From positions 53,225,001-53,289,000 of the forward strand of contig NC_080395.1 of the NCBI RefSeq assembly GCF_030265065.1: a DNA stretch of 64,000 bases. Direction: 5' to 3'. Each line of letters starts with the position of its first letter. Positions within the stretch are counted from its first letter, which is position 1. The notes beneath the pieces are model-generated. The model saw only the letters and a list, made by a program, of their open reading frames with translations. It was not told the origin of the DNA and did no database searches. Shown here one piece after another: positions 21,975-35,700 of this stretch. The position numbers and the translations under genes are program-made. This DNA is from Corythoichthys intestinalis (lineage: Eukaryota; Chordata; Actinopteri; Syngnathiformes; Syngnathidae).

Positions 21975-24900
21975 ATGATGATCTCTCTCATCAAAACTGT
22001 TGTTGGTAGCGTGGCTGCACTCGGCGCTCATGGTCAGCAGCACGGTAAGTTTTTGTATCATAATGGGCTGTTTACCTCTAATTTCGCATGAAAGAACCAG
22101 TATTCTGTTTAATTACGTTTGTTTTTTTCAGCTCGTATTTCACCACGACAGATCCAAAAGCCTCATGAGAACATTATTCTATCTGGCTCCAATCTTTTTG
22201 TCTCTATTACCTAAATAAATGAGAATCTACACAGCCGTAAAACAAAACAAAACAAAAAAAACTTATTTAGGAAATTTTTGTTTTTATTGATTTATGTTGT
22301 GGCAGAATTCAGAATTAATTTTTTGCCAATGTATGTATTCAGGTCTTCTGCACAGCCACTTCAGAGTTCTCACAGCTGGATTGAAGACATTAGAAATCCC
22401 CCCTGACTACAGTGGTAACTATTCTTTTTTTTTTTTTTTTAACATCCCTAGTTTCATATATACAGTAATTTTCTGGCTATAAGCCGCAACCCCCCCCCCC
22501 CCCCCCCCCCCGTTTTGAATCCTCCAGTTTATAGTCCTGTGCGGCTTATTTGTTGATTTATTTGGGTTAATAGGTAACAATTTATTTGACATTGGCATTA
22601 TAAGACTGTCATAAGACCGTCATTGTTATTGCATGACACTGTCATGAGGATTAATGAATGCTTGTCCGTCGGCGGGGGGGGGGACCGGGTATGTTATCCC
22701 GGCCCCCTGAATGACCCTTAATTTATTTTACTTTACATTCACATATTTCTTTTATATTTAAATCATTGTCTGATTGAACATTATGTTCTACTCGATACAT
22801 ACTTAAAAACTTTAACATATTAAATATTTCAAATAAATATTTTTTTTTAGTTTTTTTTCACAACGCCCTCCCCACCCACTCTGTTTTAATAGAGAATGGT
22901 TTGACACCGCTCTGGCACACACACGGCTACACTACGTACGTTCCCTGTAGCGGGAAATTAAAATCTGTCATTGTTATAAAACTCTAAACATGGCGAGTCG
23001 TCATAAATCAGGTGCGTTGAAAAGAAAAGAAAAACCAAAAAGAGATGAAGATCATAGAGGTGAATGAGAAAAAATGATTACGTTTTTAAAAGGGGGACAA
23101 GAAGCCAGAGAATTAGGGCTAGAGTTCGCTGTGGACGGTGATGTTGGTAAGTGAACAACAGCCACTAACGCTGAACGTTTACATTCGCGATCACCGTGTA
23201 CAAAGCCTGATTCAAGTCTGTCACCGGCCGCTTGTAGCCTATTGAGCTGCTGTATGACAAGACATGCTGCTCGCGTTGAACCGTGGAGAGAGAAGGTGAT
23301 GGGAGATCAGGGCTATATGTTAGTCTGTGGGGAGCAAGTGCGCCAGGCTGAACAGACTCGGGTCTGGCGGCTGGATTTATTTTGGGTTTACAACCCACTG
23401 TGTATTATAGCAAAAGCTATATAACGTTTTGTTGCTTAGCAGGCAGGCATAGCACTCTCAGTTGTATTGCATTGTAGCCTACATGGGACAATAGATGGAA
23501 ATTGTTTGTTTATATTGTGTCACATCCCATTACGGTCTGTTAAATTTAACTGTCCATCTCAAATAATTTGAAAATTTATACTGTCCTTGCTTGCAAAGTG
23601 TTGAAAGTACTGCGTATGTTGTCGTGACAAGCCGGTGGCTGGAGTGGGATGGGGTAAGGAGCCCTATAACGGTCTGTTGTCCCCGGGCCCCTGCAAGTCT
23701 GATGACAGCCCTGCTTATGACAGGTGTCATTAAGAGTTATCTGGTAAGTTTTGTTACTTACTCCATTTATGTCCAGCTCGGATCTTTTACATCCATTCAA
23801 AAGTGAGATAATTGGCCGAGTGACACTAAATGACATCTGCCGTAAGCATTCATTCATACTTATGACAGTGTCATGTCATAATTATGACGGTCTTATGACA
23901 GTCTTATGACGCCACTGTCAAATAAAGTGTTACCGGTTAATATATTTTGGTGTAAATATCCCACAATACAGTTAGGACAGCTGCGGCTTACTGGACTGTC
24001 TCAGGAAATTAGAATACACAATATTCTAATTTTTTGAGACAGTCCTGTATATATACACAGGACAGTCCTGTATATATACACAGGACTGTCTCAAAAACAC
24101 AGGACAGTCCTGTATATATACACAGGACTGTCTCAAAAAATTAGAATATTGTGTATTCTAATTTCCTGAGACAGTCCAGTAAGCCGCAGCTGTTTTCTAT
24201 GAACAAATGAAATTTTTGTGTCAAATTTGTTGGGTGGCGGGCCTGGCGGCTTATAGTCAGGTGTGCCTTATAGTCTGAAAATTACGGTACTCAACATGTA
24301 GCAAGTCTTGTCTGGAACTAGTTGTCTAATTGCAATGTGACAGCGCCTTCACCTTGTTTTTTCCTTTAAAGATGTGGTGCTGCCAGAGAAACCCAAACTG
24401 AAGTTTCTGAACAAGGTGCCCAATTTTAAAAAAGCTAGAAAGGAGATGAAGAAACTGTGGGATATTCAAGGGCCGGCTAAGGCAGCAAATACCTTCACGT
24501 CTGGACAGTATGCAATTGTGGTAAGGCCATATATTGTACTGTACTGTATCGTACTGGCTTCCATTCAATTCATTACTTAATTATCAGTGTCGACCTTTTC
24601 ACTCCATTCTCTTTCTGATGCTAAGGCAATGGGAGGGGGCTACCTTAAATGGGGCCACTTGGAGATGATACGTCTAACCATCAGCCGCAAGATGGATTCC
24701 CGTACCACGTTTGCTCGCTGGCGCATCAATGCCCCATACAAGCCAATCACGCGAAAAGGGCTCGGTCAACGCATGGGTGGAGGCAAAGGAGCCATCGACC
24801 ACTACGTGACACCTGTCCGCTTTGGCCGCCTCATTGTGGAAGTGGGAGGAAAGGTGGAGCTTGGAGAAGTCGAGCATATATTGATTGAAGTAGCAAAGAA

Positions 24901-25271
24901 ACTTCCCTTCCCTGCTAAGGTATTATTGCAAACAAAGCACTCAACAGCCCCGGTGGAAATAGTTGTTTGATTGTTTGTGGATTGTTAAGGAACTTGAACT
25001 TATTTTCAATTAAGGGATGTGATCGGAGCTCTAAACTAAGCTAGATGAACTAATAACTACGTCAATTTACGTCCTGCAGGTGATGAGTAGAGAGAGCTTA
25101 GAAGTCTTCCAAAAGACTCAAGCTGATATGGAGGCGAACAACCAGAACCCATGGACCTTCAAGAGGATTGTTGAAGGAAACATGCTTGGTATCAGGAAGG
25201 TGCTCAGCCCGTTTGACCTGAAGAATCATGGACGCTTCACAGGGAAATTTTACAACCCAGGGAGGGTGTAA
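21975..25271 (+). CDS. MRPL16: MRPL16 (uL16m), mitochondrial large ribosomal subunit protein, complete
   Basis: A component of the mitochondrial 39S subunit, homologous to bacterial L16, it lies near the peptidyl-transferase centre. Five exons, 21975-22044, 22343-22414, 24372-24520, 24626-24919 and 25080-25271, give 258 residues (the human protein is 251). The L16 core is clear: [56 protein letters not shown], then [20 protein letters not shown] and [14 protein letters not shown]. The first two exons encode a poorly conserved presequence. The start is either of two adjacent ATGs, at 21975 or 21978; the first is annotated. Intron 2 (22415-24371) is made almost wholly of nested repeats. Confidence 0.96.
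22573..23934. mobile_element. Element Y (GGTAACA...TGTTACC), inserted in X
   Basis: It starts GGTAACAATTTATTTGACA and ends TGTCAAATAAAGTGTTACC. It is flanked by perfect 8-bp copies of GGTTAATA, proving insertion into X. Its arms repeat GTCATAAGAC-type palindromes. A hAT-like element (22664-23713) splits it. Confidence 0.8.
22664..23713 (+). mobile_element. hAT-like deletion derivative A, inserted in Y
   Basis: The right end GATGACAGCCCTG matches the left end of the inverse copy at 27000-28054. Near 22991 a short frame [20 protein letters not shown] resembles the N-terminal start of hAT transposases related to ZMYM-type proteins; it breaks soon after. The flanks share only a few bases (CTT), so the target duplication is unclear. 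Confidence 0.6.
23977..24193. repeat. 72-bp perfect inverted repeat
   Basis: Left arm 23977-24048 and right arm 24122-24193 are perfect reverse complements, with a 73-base spacer that holds repeated AGGACAGTCCTG units. The arms include Tc1-type terminal sequence (ACTGTCTCA...) plus flanking X sequence. It could form a cruciform. Confidence 0.9.
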
Positions 25272-25479
25272 AAGACCCAATGACAGAGATCAACAGTAAC
25301 ATTACTAGATGAACTTCACTGCAATTTGAAGAAACTTTAAGAAGAAACTTCAAAAAATGCCTTTGGCTTCCTGGAATGGACATGCCTTTCCCATTTTGTG
25401 TTCATGTTTTTTTTTTGTGTGTGTGTAAATCATTAAAAAGTTGTCTAATTCTGTCAAATTCTTTTCATTTCATATGATC

Positions 25480-25485
25480 AATAAA
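25480..25485 (+). terminator. MRPL16 poly(A) signal candidate
   Basis: AATAAA lies 209 bases after the stop, after an ATTAAA at about 25432. The region 25500-26536 up to CENPQ shows no recognised element or gene. Confidence 0.6.
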
Positions 25486-26536
25486 AACATGTTAATGTGT
25501 AATGGATATTTACTTATTGACACGCAAGCATGTTAACAGATTAAATCTGTAAATAGAACATATGTAGATTTAAACCCCCTGGCACTAGTGCTGCCCAAAC
25601 CGGGCGGCATGGATCTTTGAAACCTTTTGGCCCATTTAATTGTGTTGAAAATTGGTTTATTACTCGAAGCCTCATTCTTTAAGAACGTGGGGGTCATCTG
25701 CTGGCGCATTGCATTAACTGCAGTCATGCGAAACGAAAAGGTGTGACACTACAAAGGTGCACGTTGAACTGTTCAAAAGCGAACGAAATACAGCAATGTC
25801 AACTGGAACATCGCAGTATTTTGTGCACTTTTGTGATTCTTCAAAATAGTTCCATTCCTATGTTTGCTACAGAACAGCCAGAAGTAATGACAATGCTTGA
25901 AGGGAACTTTGCCCCACCCAATATGGCTGCTACACAAGCCCTCAGCAGGGCTGCTCCAGTACGCTGACGTATTTGGTCTACTATTCGTGTCTGTGGTAGA
26001 AAATGTGTAATTTCACTGAAAATCTGAAAAATAAGGAAAGGTAGCACGAAAGAGGAATGAATACAATTCAATTTAACTATATGAATATTCTGCCGTGTTT
26101 TATAAACTGTAATAACTACCACGCAACTTCATTTAGCTTTCTCCGACAAATCTACCCCTGGTGTTATATTTTCCCTCAGCGACGACTTACAGGTAGTTAC
26201 ACGACTGTAGGACTCAAGAAAACTCGAGAAGGCTATCTCAACTTTTTAAAATGTTTGTTCAAATTTAAGACAAATTAAAGAGAGTGGCTTGTTTTGTGTA
26301 CATATAGTTTGAATACAGGCATACAGCCGTGCTGTCAAAGGTAAATTGTACCTTAGAAGACAAAATATGGGGTCGCTCCAATTTCTGCATTTGTGTTTGT
26401 AGATCCAGAAAACAGGCGCGGAAATGGTGTCAGTTAAAAACGGCGGCGTGTATGTCAAAAGTTGTAATCATACGATTTTTTAAAGTTATCATTGAACTTC
26501 GAAGACTTATTCCGAATTCTATACATTCTGATAGAA

Positions 26537-29500
26537 ATGAAGCCTGTTCGTGGTTCTAATCGGGAATCCTCAAAAGTTCCCCGTCCAAAAATCAAGTCGA
26601 AAAAGAAGATTCTTCCAGCAAGCGATCATCTGGTAAAATAATAGTGGCCCTCATGTTTAATCAGGTACTGCTATTCAAACACGCTTTTTTTGCGTTTTCC
26701 CTTAGGGTTTGCCACGGGCTGACGGCAATAATGGCGAGATCAAACGCCAGAAATCTCCAAAGAAGAGAATAGGTCAGAAGCACATGCTTGTTTTCGATGC
26801 ATTGGTCAACCTCAAATGATCGGGCAGACTTCACACAAACAGTATGAACTGACTTGGTGTCGGTACTGTACTGTAAGGAGTTCTGCTCACTGCTAAATGA
26901 TAGAGAAGCGAATTTTATTCTGATTTCATTGTTTAACATTGTATGGGAATTATTATTTACAGAGTGGTTTAATTACAGCATAGACTTCATAATGTATATC
27001 AGGGCTGTCAACAGACTTGCAGGGGGCCGGGGACAAGAGACCATTATAGGCCCCCCACCCACCCCACCCCTGCCACCGGCTTGTCACGATAACACATGCA
27101 GTACTTTTAACGCTTTGAGAGCAATAACAGTGTAAATTTTCACATTATTTAATTTGAGATGGACAGTTAAATTTAACAGACCGTAATGTGATGGGACACA
27201 ATATAAACAAACAATTTCCATCTATTGTCCCATGTAGACTACAGTACAATACTACTGAGAGTACTATGCCTGCCTGCTAAGCAACAAAACAGTTAACTAA
27301 ACATCCTGTGCGTGCCCCCTCCACATCCCTGGGGTTATCAAGCCCTCAAACAGTGATGCGCCTAGATTCTTTGACAGCAAAGTCATTTATAACATTAGTG
27401 GAATCCAGTTTTTGAGCAAGGTCACGATCAAAGGAAAGCATGGTGTTACCGGCATCCCCAAGGGGTGCTGTCCCCTCCAGTATGTCCGGCCTTACCAATT
27501 TGGCACAGACGAAGAGATGGGCGAGCGTAAGTGGGTGAGATAGAAGTTGTTGAGAGTTGTTGTGCGATAGCGTTGAGTTGAGTGACTGTGAGTCCCCCAT
27601 CGTCAATAAAAGTCCCGGCAAAAAGCCATTCTACGTGTCTCTGCATATTTATGCACATCGCCACCTTCCTGAAGGAAGACCCGGACGAACTGATGACGAA
27701 CGTGCCAAGTAAATCGCCGGTCCACTCCACACTACGGTGCGGAGTTGAGAGCACCGTAACTTACCATAAAGTGCAGTTTGGTAACAATGACTAGGTTGTT
27801 AAGCCTGCCCTGTGATATGGTGGAGCATAGGTAGTATTTTATTATTTTAATTTTACTGAAGGCTTGTAGGCGTTTAATATGTTAGTTTTTAAGTATATAT
27901 CAAGTAGAACATCATATTTAATCAGACAATGATTTAAATAAAAAAGAAATATGTGAAAGTAAAGTAAAATAAAGTAAGGGTCATTTAGGGGGCCCCTATG
28001 GTCCTGAGGCCTGGGACAACATACCCGGTTACCCACCCCCACCCCCTCGACGGTCTTGATCTATACACAGTAGGGCAAATAAGTATTTAATCAACCAGTA
28101 ATTGTGCAAGTTCTCCCACTTGAAAATATTAGAGAGGCCTGTAATTGTCAACATGGGTAAACCTCAACCATGAGAGACAGAATGTGGGGAAAAAAACAAA
28201 AAATCACATTGTTTGTTTGTTAAAGAATTTATTTGCAAATCATGGTGGAAAATAAGTATTTGGTCAATACCAAAAGTTCATCTCAATACCACGCTATGTA
28301 CCCTTTGTTGGCAATAATGGAGGCCAAACATTTTTTATAACTCTTCACAAGCTTTTCACACACTGTTGCTGTTTTTTTGGCCCATTCCTCTATGCAGATC
28401 TCTTGTAGAGCAGTGATGTTTTGGGGCTGTCGTTGGGCAACAACTTTCAACTCCTTCCACAGCTATGGGGTTGAGATGTGGAGACTGGCTAGGCCACTCC
28501 AGGACCTTGAAATGCTTCTTACGAAGCCACTCCTTTGTGCCTGGCTGTGTGTTTGGGATCACTGTCATGCTGAAAGACCCAGCCACGTCTCATCTTCAAT
28601 GCCCTTGCTGATGGAAGGAGATTTTCACTCAAAATCTCTCGATACATGGCCCCATTCATTCTTTCCTTTACACAGATTAGTCGTCCTGGTCCCTTTGCAG
28701 AAAAACGGCCCCAAAGCATGATGTTTCCACCCCCATGCTTAACAGTGGATATAGTGTTCTTCAGATGCAATTAAGTATTCTTTTTTCCTCCAAACACGAG
28801 AACCTGTGTTTCTTCCAAAAAGTTCTATTTTGATTTCATCTGACCATAACGCATTCTCCCAGTCCTCTTCTGGATCATCGAAATGATCTCTAGCGAACCG
28901 CAGACGTGCCTGGACGTGAACTTTCTTCAGCAGGGGGACACGTCTGGCAGTGCAGGATTTGGGTCCCTGGCGGCGCATTCTGTTACTGATAGTAGCCTTT
29001 GTTACTGTGGTCCCATCTTTCTGTAGGTCATTGTCTAGGTCCCCCCGTGTGGTTCTGGGACTTTTGCTCATCGTTCTTGTTATCATTTTGACGCCATGGG
29101 GTGAGATCTTTCATGGAGCCCCAGATCGAGGGAGATTATCAGTGGTCTTGTATATCTTCCATTTTCTAATAATTGCTCCCACAGTTGAGTTCTTTACACC
29201 AAGCGTTTTACCTATTGCAGATTCAGTCTTCCCAGGCTGGTGCAGGTCTACAATTTTGTCTCTGGTGTCCTTCAACAGCTCTTTGGTCTTGGCCATAGTG
29301 GAGTTTGGAGTGTAACTGACTGAGGTTGTGGACAGGTGTCTTTTATACCGATAGTGAGTTAAAACAGGTGCCATTAATACAGGTAACGAGTGGAGCATCG
29401 TTAGACCTCGTTAGAAGAAGTTAGACCTCTTTGACAGCCAGAAATCCTGCTTGTTTGTAGGTGACCAAATACTTATTTTCCACTCTAATTTGGAAATAAA

Positions 29501-29676
29501 TTCTTTAAAAATCAAACAATGTAATTTTTTCCCCCACATTCTGTCTCTCATGGTTGAGGTTTACCCATGTTGACATTTACAGGCCTCTCTAATCTTTTCA
29601 AGTAGGAGAACTTTGGTACAATGGGTTGTTGACTAAATACTTATTTGACCCACTGTGTGTGTGTGTGTGTGTGTAT

Positions 29677-29770
<94 letters not shown>

Positions 29771-32700
29771 TAGTCCTTCTAAAAAAATTGTGTATTGTGA
29801 TAAATTCATTATTTTCTGTAATGTAATAATAAACATTAGACTTTCATATATTTTAGATTCATTACACACAGCTAAAGTAGTTCAAGCCTTTTATTGTTTT
29901 AATATTGATGATTTTGGCAAAAAAAAGTCAAGAAAAACCAAAAATCCCTATCTCAAAAAACTAGCATATTTCATGTGACCAATTCAAAAAAGTGTTTTTT
30001 AATACAAAAAAAGTCAACCTTCAATTAATTATATCAGCCATGCACTCAATACTTGGTCGGGAATCCTTGAAATAATAAATGAAAAAAATAGTGTCTGTAA
30101 ACAAGTCTCCGTTATCTCCCTCATAACTATCGCTTAACTGTATCTTTTTTGTTACTGTCGCATTTTCCCCGATATTTTAGATGATAAATAATCGATCTAA
30201 ACAAAAAAAACAACAACAAAAAAACAAAAACAAAAAAAAAAACGTTTAAAAGGGTAAATGTATGGGGGAAAAAAATCTAGACCACTCCTTGATGTCTGCG
30301 ATTTCTGCATCGCGACCCTTGTTATATGACCATGTTTCACCCATAAAATCCGGCTGTGGCCGTTCACAGCAGTGTCTGTCACTCTTGACACTCGGTGATA
30401 CATGCTACATGGAGTTTTTGGATCGAAAGTAGGTAAGTATGCGATAATATCTCATTAAAATCATGGCGTCTTTATTTATGCTCTCTCATGCTCTCAACTC
30501 CACTTAGGGTTTTGCTGTTTAAAAAAAAATAAATAAATAAATGCCCTCCAGTTCAAAATGTTTCTTCCCCCAGAAAATTGAGATTTTAAGCTTTCCTATG
30601 ATATATCACACATGCATATAGGACAATTTTGAAATTTGGCCCAATTGAGTGTTTTCCGCCATATACTGTATATTATGAAGTCTATGATTAAAGTATGTCA
30701 CAAAGTATTGACATTGCATCCTATGAGTTTGTCATGTCTCTGTCTTCCATCTTCATGCACAGCTTCTGAAATTCCACGAAAAGGCAAAGGTTCAAAGAAC
30801 CTCACGCAGATCAGGAGCTCCTCCGTCAATGCAGTGGAGAATATGCTCGATATAGCATTAATGTAGGTTTTGGTCTGTTTTTAAGTTTCCAGTTTTTTAA
30901 CACATGCATTTTGGATACGGTAAAATTCCGCCAAAACAAAGGATCACTGACTGGGATCATGTTAAGAGTTGACTCTGAAAGCAGGTGAATTGTTGTAATC
31001 AAATGTGGGAATAAAAATGGAACATAGATGTTATTGGAATAATGTTTAATTATCTCTGGATGAATCAGTTAATTGAATATTCACATGTTGGAAAAGAGGT
31101 TTTTCATGCCTTACTTTTAGTTGACTGCTGCCCAATGGAGCTCCATCACATTATAGTTTCTAGATGATTGGATTGATAAATATAGTCTTGATCTTGCCCG
31201 ACTTGATTTTTTTTTTTGTCTTAACCTCCTGCGCTGTTTTAAGATATCACCAATTCCGTTACAACTCTATCTCTAGCTGGGTGATTCTCATGAAAGCTAT
31301 GCATTATGGTAATGAACATTTACCAAAACAAGCTTAAAATAGCAAAATGATGACTCTGATTTTTTTCTTCATTGACAGTTTAAGATCCTAATTATTTTAT
31401 TTACAGTAAAATATCTAAAAACATGTAACATTATTATATAAAAAAAATCAATATGGTGGGGAAGTAAGCAAACTTAATCAAAATAAACGTAATTATAAAC
31501 AATATCAAAAGCAATCAATCTTACCTCGTAGCCATATTTTGTCTTCCCTTTTTTGTCGTCCATTATGGGTCAGAATAACTTTATTTTTTAAAATACTGTG
31601 ATTATAACAGGACCATGAACACTGTAATGAGACCTGCATGCTAGGACTCTAGATTTTCCTTAAATATTTTTTATACAAAGTAAGAAAGCTATAAACTTTT
31701 TACTTTAAACCATAAACGTTTTCAACATTGTTTTTTAAAATGAAATTAAATGAATACAGTGCCTTGCAAAAGTATTCGGCCCCCTTGAATCTTGCAACCT
31801 TTCGCCACATTTCAGGCTTCAAACATAAAGATATGAAATTTAATTTTTTTGTCAAGAATCAACAACAAGTGGGACACAATCGTGAAGTGGAACAACATTT
31901 ATTGGATAATTTAAACTTTTTTAACAAATAAAAAACTGAAAAGTGGGGCGTGCAATATTATTCGGCCCCTTTACTTTCAGTGCAGGAAACTCACTCCAGA
32001 AGTTCAGTGAGGATCTCTGAATGATCCAATGTTGTCCTAAATGACCGATGATGATAAATAGAATCCACCTGTGTGTAATCAAGTCTCCGTATAAATGCAC
32101 CTGCTCTGTGATAGTCTCAGGGTTCTGTTTAAAGTGCAGAGAGCATTATAAAAACCAAGGAACACACCAGGCAGGTCCGAGATACTGTTGTGGAGAAGTT
32201 TAAAGCCGGATTTGGATAAAAAAATTTCCCACGCTTTAAACATCTCAAGGAGCACTGTGCAAGCCATCATATTGAAATGGAAGGAGCATCAGACCACTGC
32301 AAATCTACCAAGACCCGGCCGTCCTTCCAAACTTTCTTCTCAAACAAGGAGAAAACTGATCAGAGATGCAGCCAAGAGGCCCATGATCACTCTGGATGAA
32401 CTGCAGAGATCTACAGCTGAGGTGGGAGAGTCTGTCCATAGGACAACAATCAGTCGTACACTGCACAAATCTGGCCTTTATGGAAGAGTGGCAAGAAGAA
32501 AGCCATTTCTCAAAGATATCCATAAAAAGTCCCGTTTAAAGTTTGCCACAAGCCACCTGGGAGACACACCAAACATGTGGAAGAAGGTGCTCTGGTCAGA
32601 TGAAACCAAAATTGAACTTTTTGGCCACGATGCAAAACGATATGTTTGGCGTAAAAGCAACACAGCTCATCACCCTGAACACACCATCCCCACTGTCAAA

Positions 32701-35700
32701 CATGGTGGTGGCAGCATCATGGTTTGGGCCTGCTTTTCTTCAGCAGGGACAGGGAAGATGGTTAAAATTGACGGGAAGATGGATGCAGCCAAATACAGGA
32801 ACATTCTGGAAGAAAACCTGTTGGTATCTGCACAAGACCTGAGACTGGGACGGAGATTTATCTTCCAACAGGACAATGATCCAAAACATAAAGCCAAATC
32901 TACAATGGAATGGTTAAAAAATAAACGTATCCAGGTGTTAGAATGGCCAAGTCAAAGTCCAGACCTGAATCCAATCGAGAATCTGTGGAAAGAGCTGAAG
33001 ACTGCTGTTCACAAACACTCTCCATCCAACCTCACTGAGCTCGAGCTGTTTTGCAAGGAAGAATGGGCAAGAATGTCAGTCTCTTGATGTGCAAAACTGA
33101 TAGAAACATACCCCAAGCGACTTGCAGCTGTAATTGGAGCATAAGGTGGCGCTACAAAGTATTAACGCAAGGGGGCCGAATAATATTGCACGCCCCACTT
33201 TTCAGTTTTTTATTTGTTAAAAAAGTTTAAATTATCCAATAAATTTTGTTCCACTTCACGATTGTGTCCCACTTGTTGTTGATTCTTGACAAAAAATTAA
33301 AATTTTATATCTTTATGTTTGAAGCCTGAAATGTGGCAAAAGGTTGCAAGGTTCAAGGGGGCCGAATACTTTTGCAAGGCACTGTATATATGATGCTGTC
33401 ATAGACTTCACTATCAGTTAACGGGGCGCGGGGCCGCTGCGTAGAGGGCCTATTTTCAAAAACTTAGAGTTCAAATATTTTCAAAACCAAAGCCGCTAGC
33501 AACCTAAAACCTAAAGCTCAGGCACATCCCTTAGACATATATCTCCATGAGCGGTGGCATAAAAAATTCAAAGTCGGTCCCTAGTAAAAGCCCGATTAAT
33601 TTATATAAGCATAACAAAAATCAAAATGGCTATAAATATCTCAGATTTTACGCCAGATGAGCAAAAATCACCAAATGCAGAGATAATCACCTATATTTTA
33701 AGGATCAATAGCAATACTGAACAGATGTAAGTTTTTGTCAGAAATAGCAACTTTTTTTTAATTTAGTGTAATTTTGACATAAGTTTTCAACAGCTAATAA
33801 ATCAATTTTCACTTCGAAAACATATAATACTTGAGGAAAACATGCAGAATCATCTTAATTTTACTCAACAAAAGAAAATTTTGCATTTTTCTATATACAA
33901 CTTATTTAGGGTGAATTCCGATGTCACTATTGCCTCAGCACTTCTTGTCGGCTAGCTGGTCCTCGTCATTTTTAGAGGGAAATGATACATAAAATAAAAC
34001 CTGTAAAAGCCCCAAAATGGGCAGTGTGCCCAAAATTTCCGGATTATTTGAATGTAAAGTTACGCCATTGTGTATGGATACAAAATCCAAAATGGCGGCC
34101 ATCACGAAACAAAGAGCTTTTTGAGTTGAAAATTCTTGTAAATAAATGCGTGAATCCCAGAATTTCTATAAATATAAACGTAAAATAGTCTAGATTTTTG
34201 GTCAAAAGCAAAAAAACAGGGAGTTATCATTCATTTTACGTAAATATTTCAAGCTAAAGTTTGCTTTTTTTCCATTCATTTCATTTTTTTCACATTTAAA
34301 AGTGCATGAATGGTGCTATTATATATCATTATTCCCTTGAATCCTCGACCAAATCACTCTTGAGACACTCCTGCCTGCTTGTATGCAGTAAAACTTTCAT
34401 CTGACGCATTACAGTAATGAATTCACGACTCTAAAATCAGTTAAAAAAAAACATACAAAATACTATTTTGGTAACAAATCACGGACTAGGCCGCATAAAA
34501 GACGACCATTTTTCAAATAAAAATGGACTATTTCAGGTTTTCATTACTATTACTCTAAAATCTTCAAAAACATACTAGTAGTTGATGTTAACTTCATGAG
34601 AATCGCCCAGCTGTACAAATACGGGAGTATATTTTTTCCAATGTATCGCAAATTTTTAGAGAATAAGCAGCATGCAAAATGAATTAATGAATTAAAACTT
34701 TTTAGACACCCTAAATAAGAAAATGAAATATTTTACCCTTTAATAAGTACTATCTTCTCAGGACAACTCTTGCTTTGAGACAGAAAGATAAGGAGAGCCA
34801 GGAACATCTAAATACTCTGAAAAACAGGTAAAATTTACTTTGGAAACAGTCATAGTAAGGTCAGGTCTTAAGTCAAATTCTCTGTTAGGTTCCTAACTTG
34901 TTGTGCAAGGCTTCAAGTTCCAGAGCAGAAATCTGAAGAATTAAGGGAATCATCACAGCGCCACAGGCAGGAGAGCAAAAAGTCTGTGGATGGAAAGCAA
35001 ACTCTGAATTCCCTGGAGGTGAGACTTTTTTTTATCAAAGCAGTTTTCTGCTAATACGATGACCCCTCACAGAAATTGATCAATTTCACTGTACAATTTA
35101 ATTAACTGCATATTGTATGTTTGAAGAGACTAAAGGAGCAGGGAGGAGAAGCATTGTTCTGTAAGGGATTTACTGTATTTCCAGGAAAACCTAAGGGCTG
35201 TGGTCAGTGCGCTGGAGAACACAGAAGAGCAGGTGTCCTCTCTGCAGCAAGCGTGCAGTTCTCTGCAAGAACGGGTGGAAGAGGAGGAGGAGAAAGCTAA
35301 GGAGGTACAAGAAATAATGCATATTCTGAATTTAGGAGTGAACATGTGTACTAAAGTCCCTTTCGAATATTTTAAACGCTTTCATGAATAAGATGGGTCA
35401 AAATGGGAATGTGCCCAGGTTGAAGTGTGTTATTTGTGTAATTTTTATATTTGATTGCAAGTACATTTGCAAGTTAAATCATTCTGCAAATAGTAGGTTT
35501 TGAAATTGGTCATGGAGTGACATTGCATCGTACCTTATGCAAGTACCTGCCCTGAGATGCATACAGTGCATCCAGCTAGTGCAGCACTTTACTTTTTTCA
35601 CTTTTTTTTAACACGTGTATTTAGGATTACTGTGTTACTCCAAAATGAATGGCATACCCCCGCCCCCCTAAAAATTCTGTGAACAACAAACCGTAACAAA

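Larger units (their letters stand above)
22461..24289. mobile_element. Element X carrying element Y, MRPL16 intron 2
   Basis: The outer ends are TACAGTAATTTTCTGGCTAT and the reverse complement of TACCGTAATTTTCAGACTAT, so an inverted pair with TA at each tip. The interior holds Y (22573-23934) and a palindrome (23977-24193). A homopolymer C run lies at about 22490-22511. Confidence 0.7.
26979..30686. mobile_element. Element Z, copy 3, holding three other elements
   Basis: The ends are CATAGACTTCATAATG and TATTATGAAGTCTATG. The flanks are ATTACAG (26972-26978) and ATTAAAG (30687-30693), a 7-bp duplication with one mismatch. The interior is dominated by later insertions at 27000-28054, 28066-29657 and 29769-30066. 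It lies in CENPQ intron 2. Confidence 0.7.
31275..34612. mobile_element. Element with AGCTGGGTGATTCTCATGAA ends, CENPQ intron 3
   Basis: The left end AGCTGGGTGATTCTCATGAA and right end TTCATGAGAATCGCCCAGCT match in inverted form at 19 of 20 positions. Inside are Tc1 copy 2 (31757-33384) and a decayed Z fragment (33410-34220). The remaining sequence is AT-rich and has no long frame. The target duplication is not clear. Confidence 0.55.

Noticed and set aside
22664-23713. Eight-base target duplication for hAT-like copy A
   Set aside because: The flanks share only CTT (perhaps up to five bases), so no duplication was claimed and the ends are approximate.
29626-29978. Tyr/Ile-repeat frames
   Set aside because: They are translations of the TA microsatellite.
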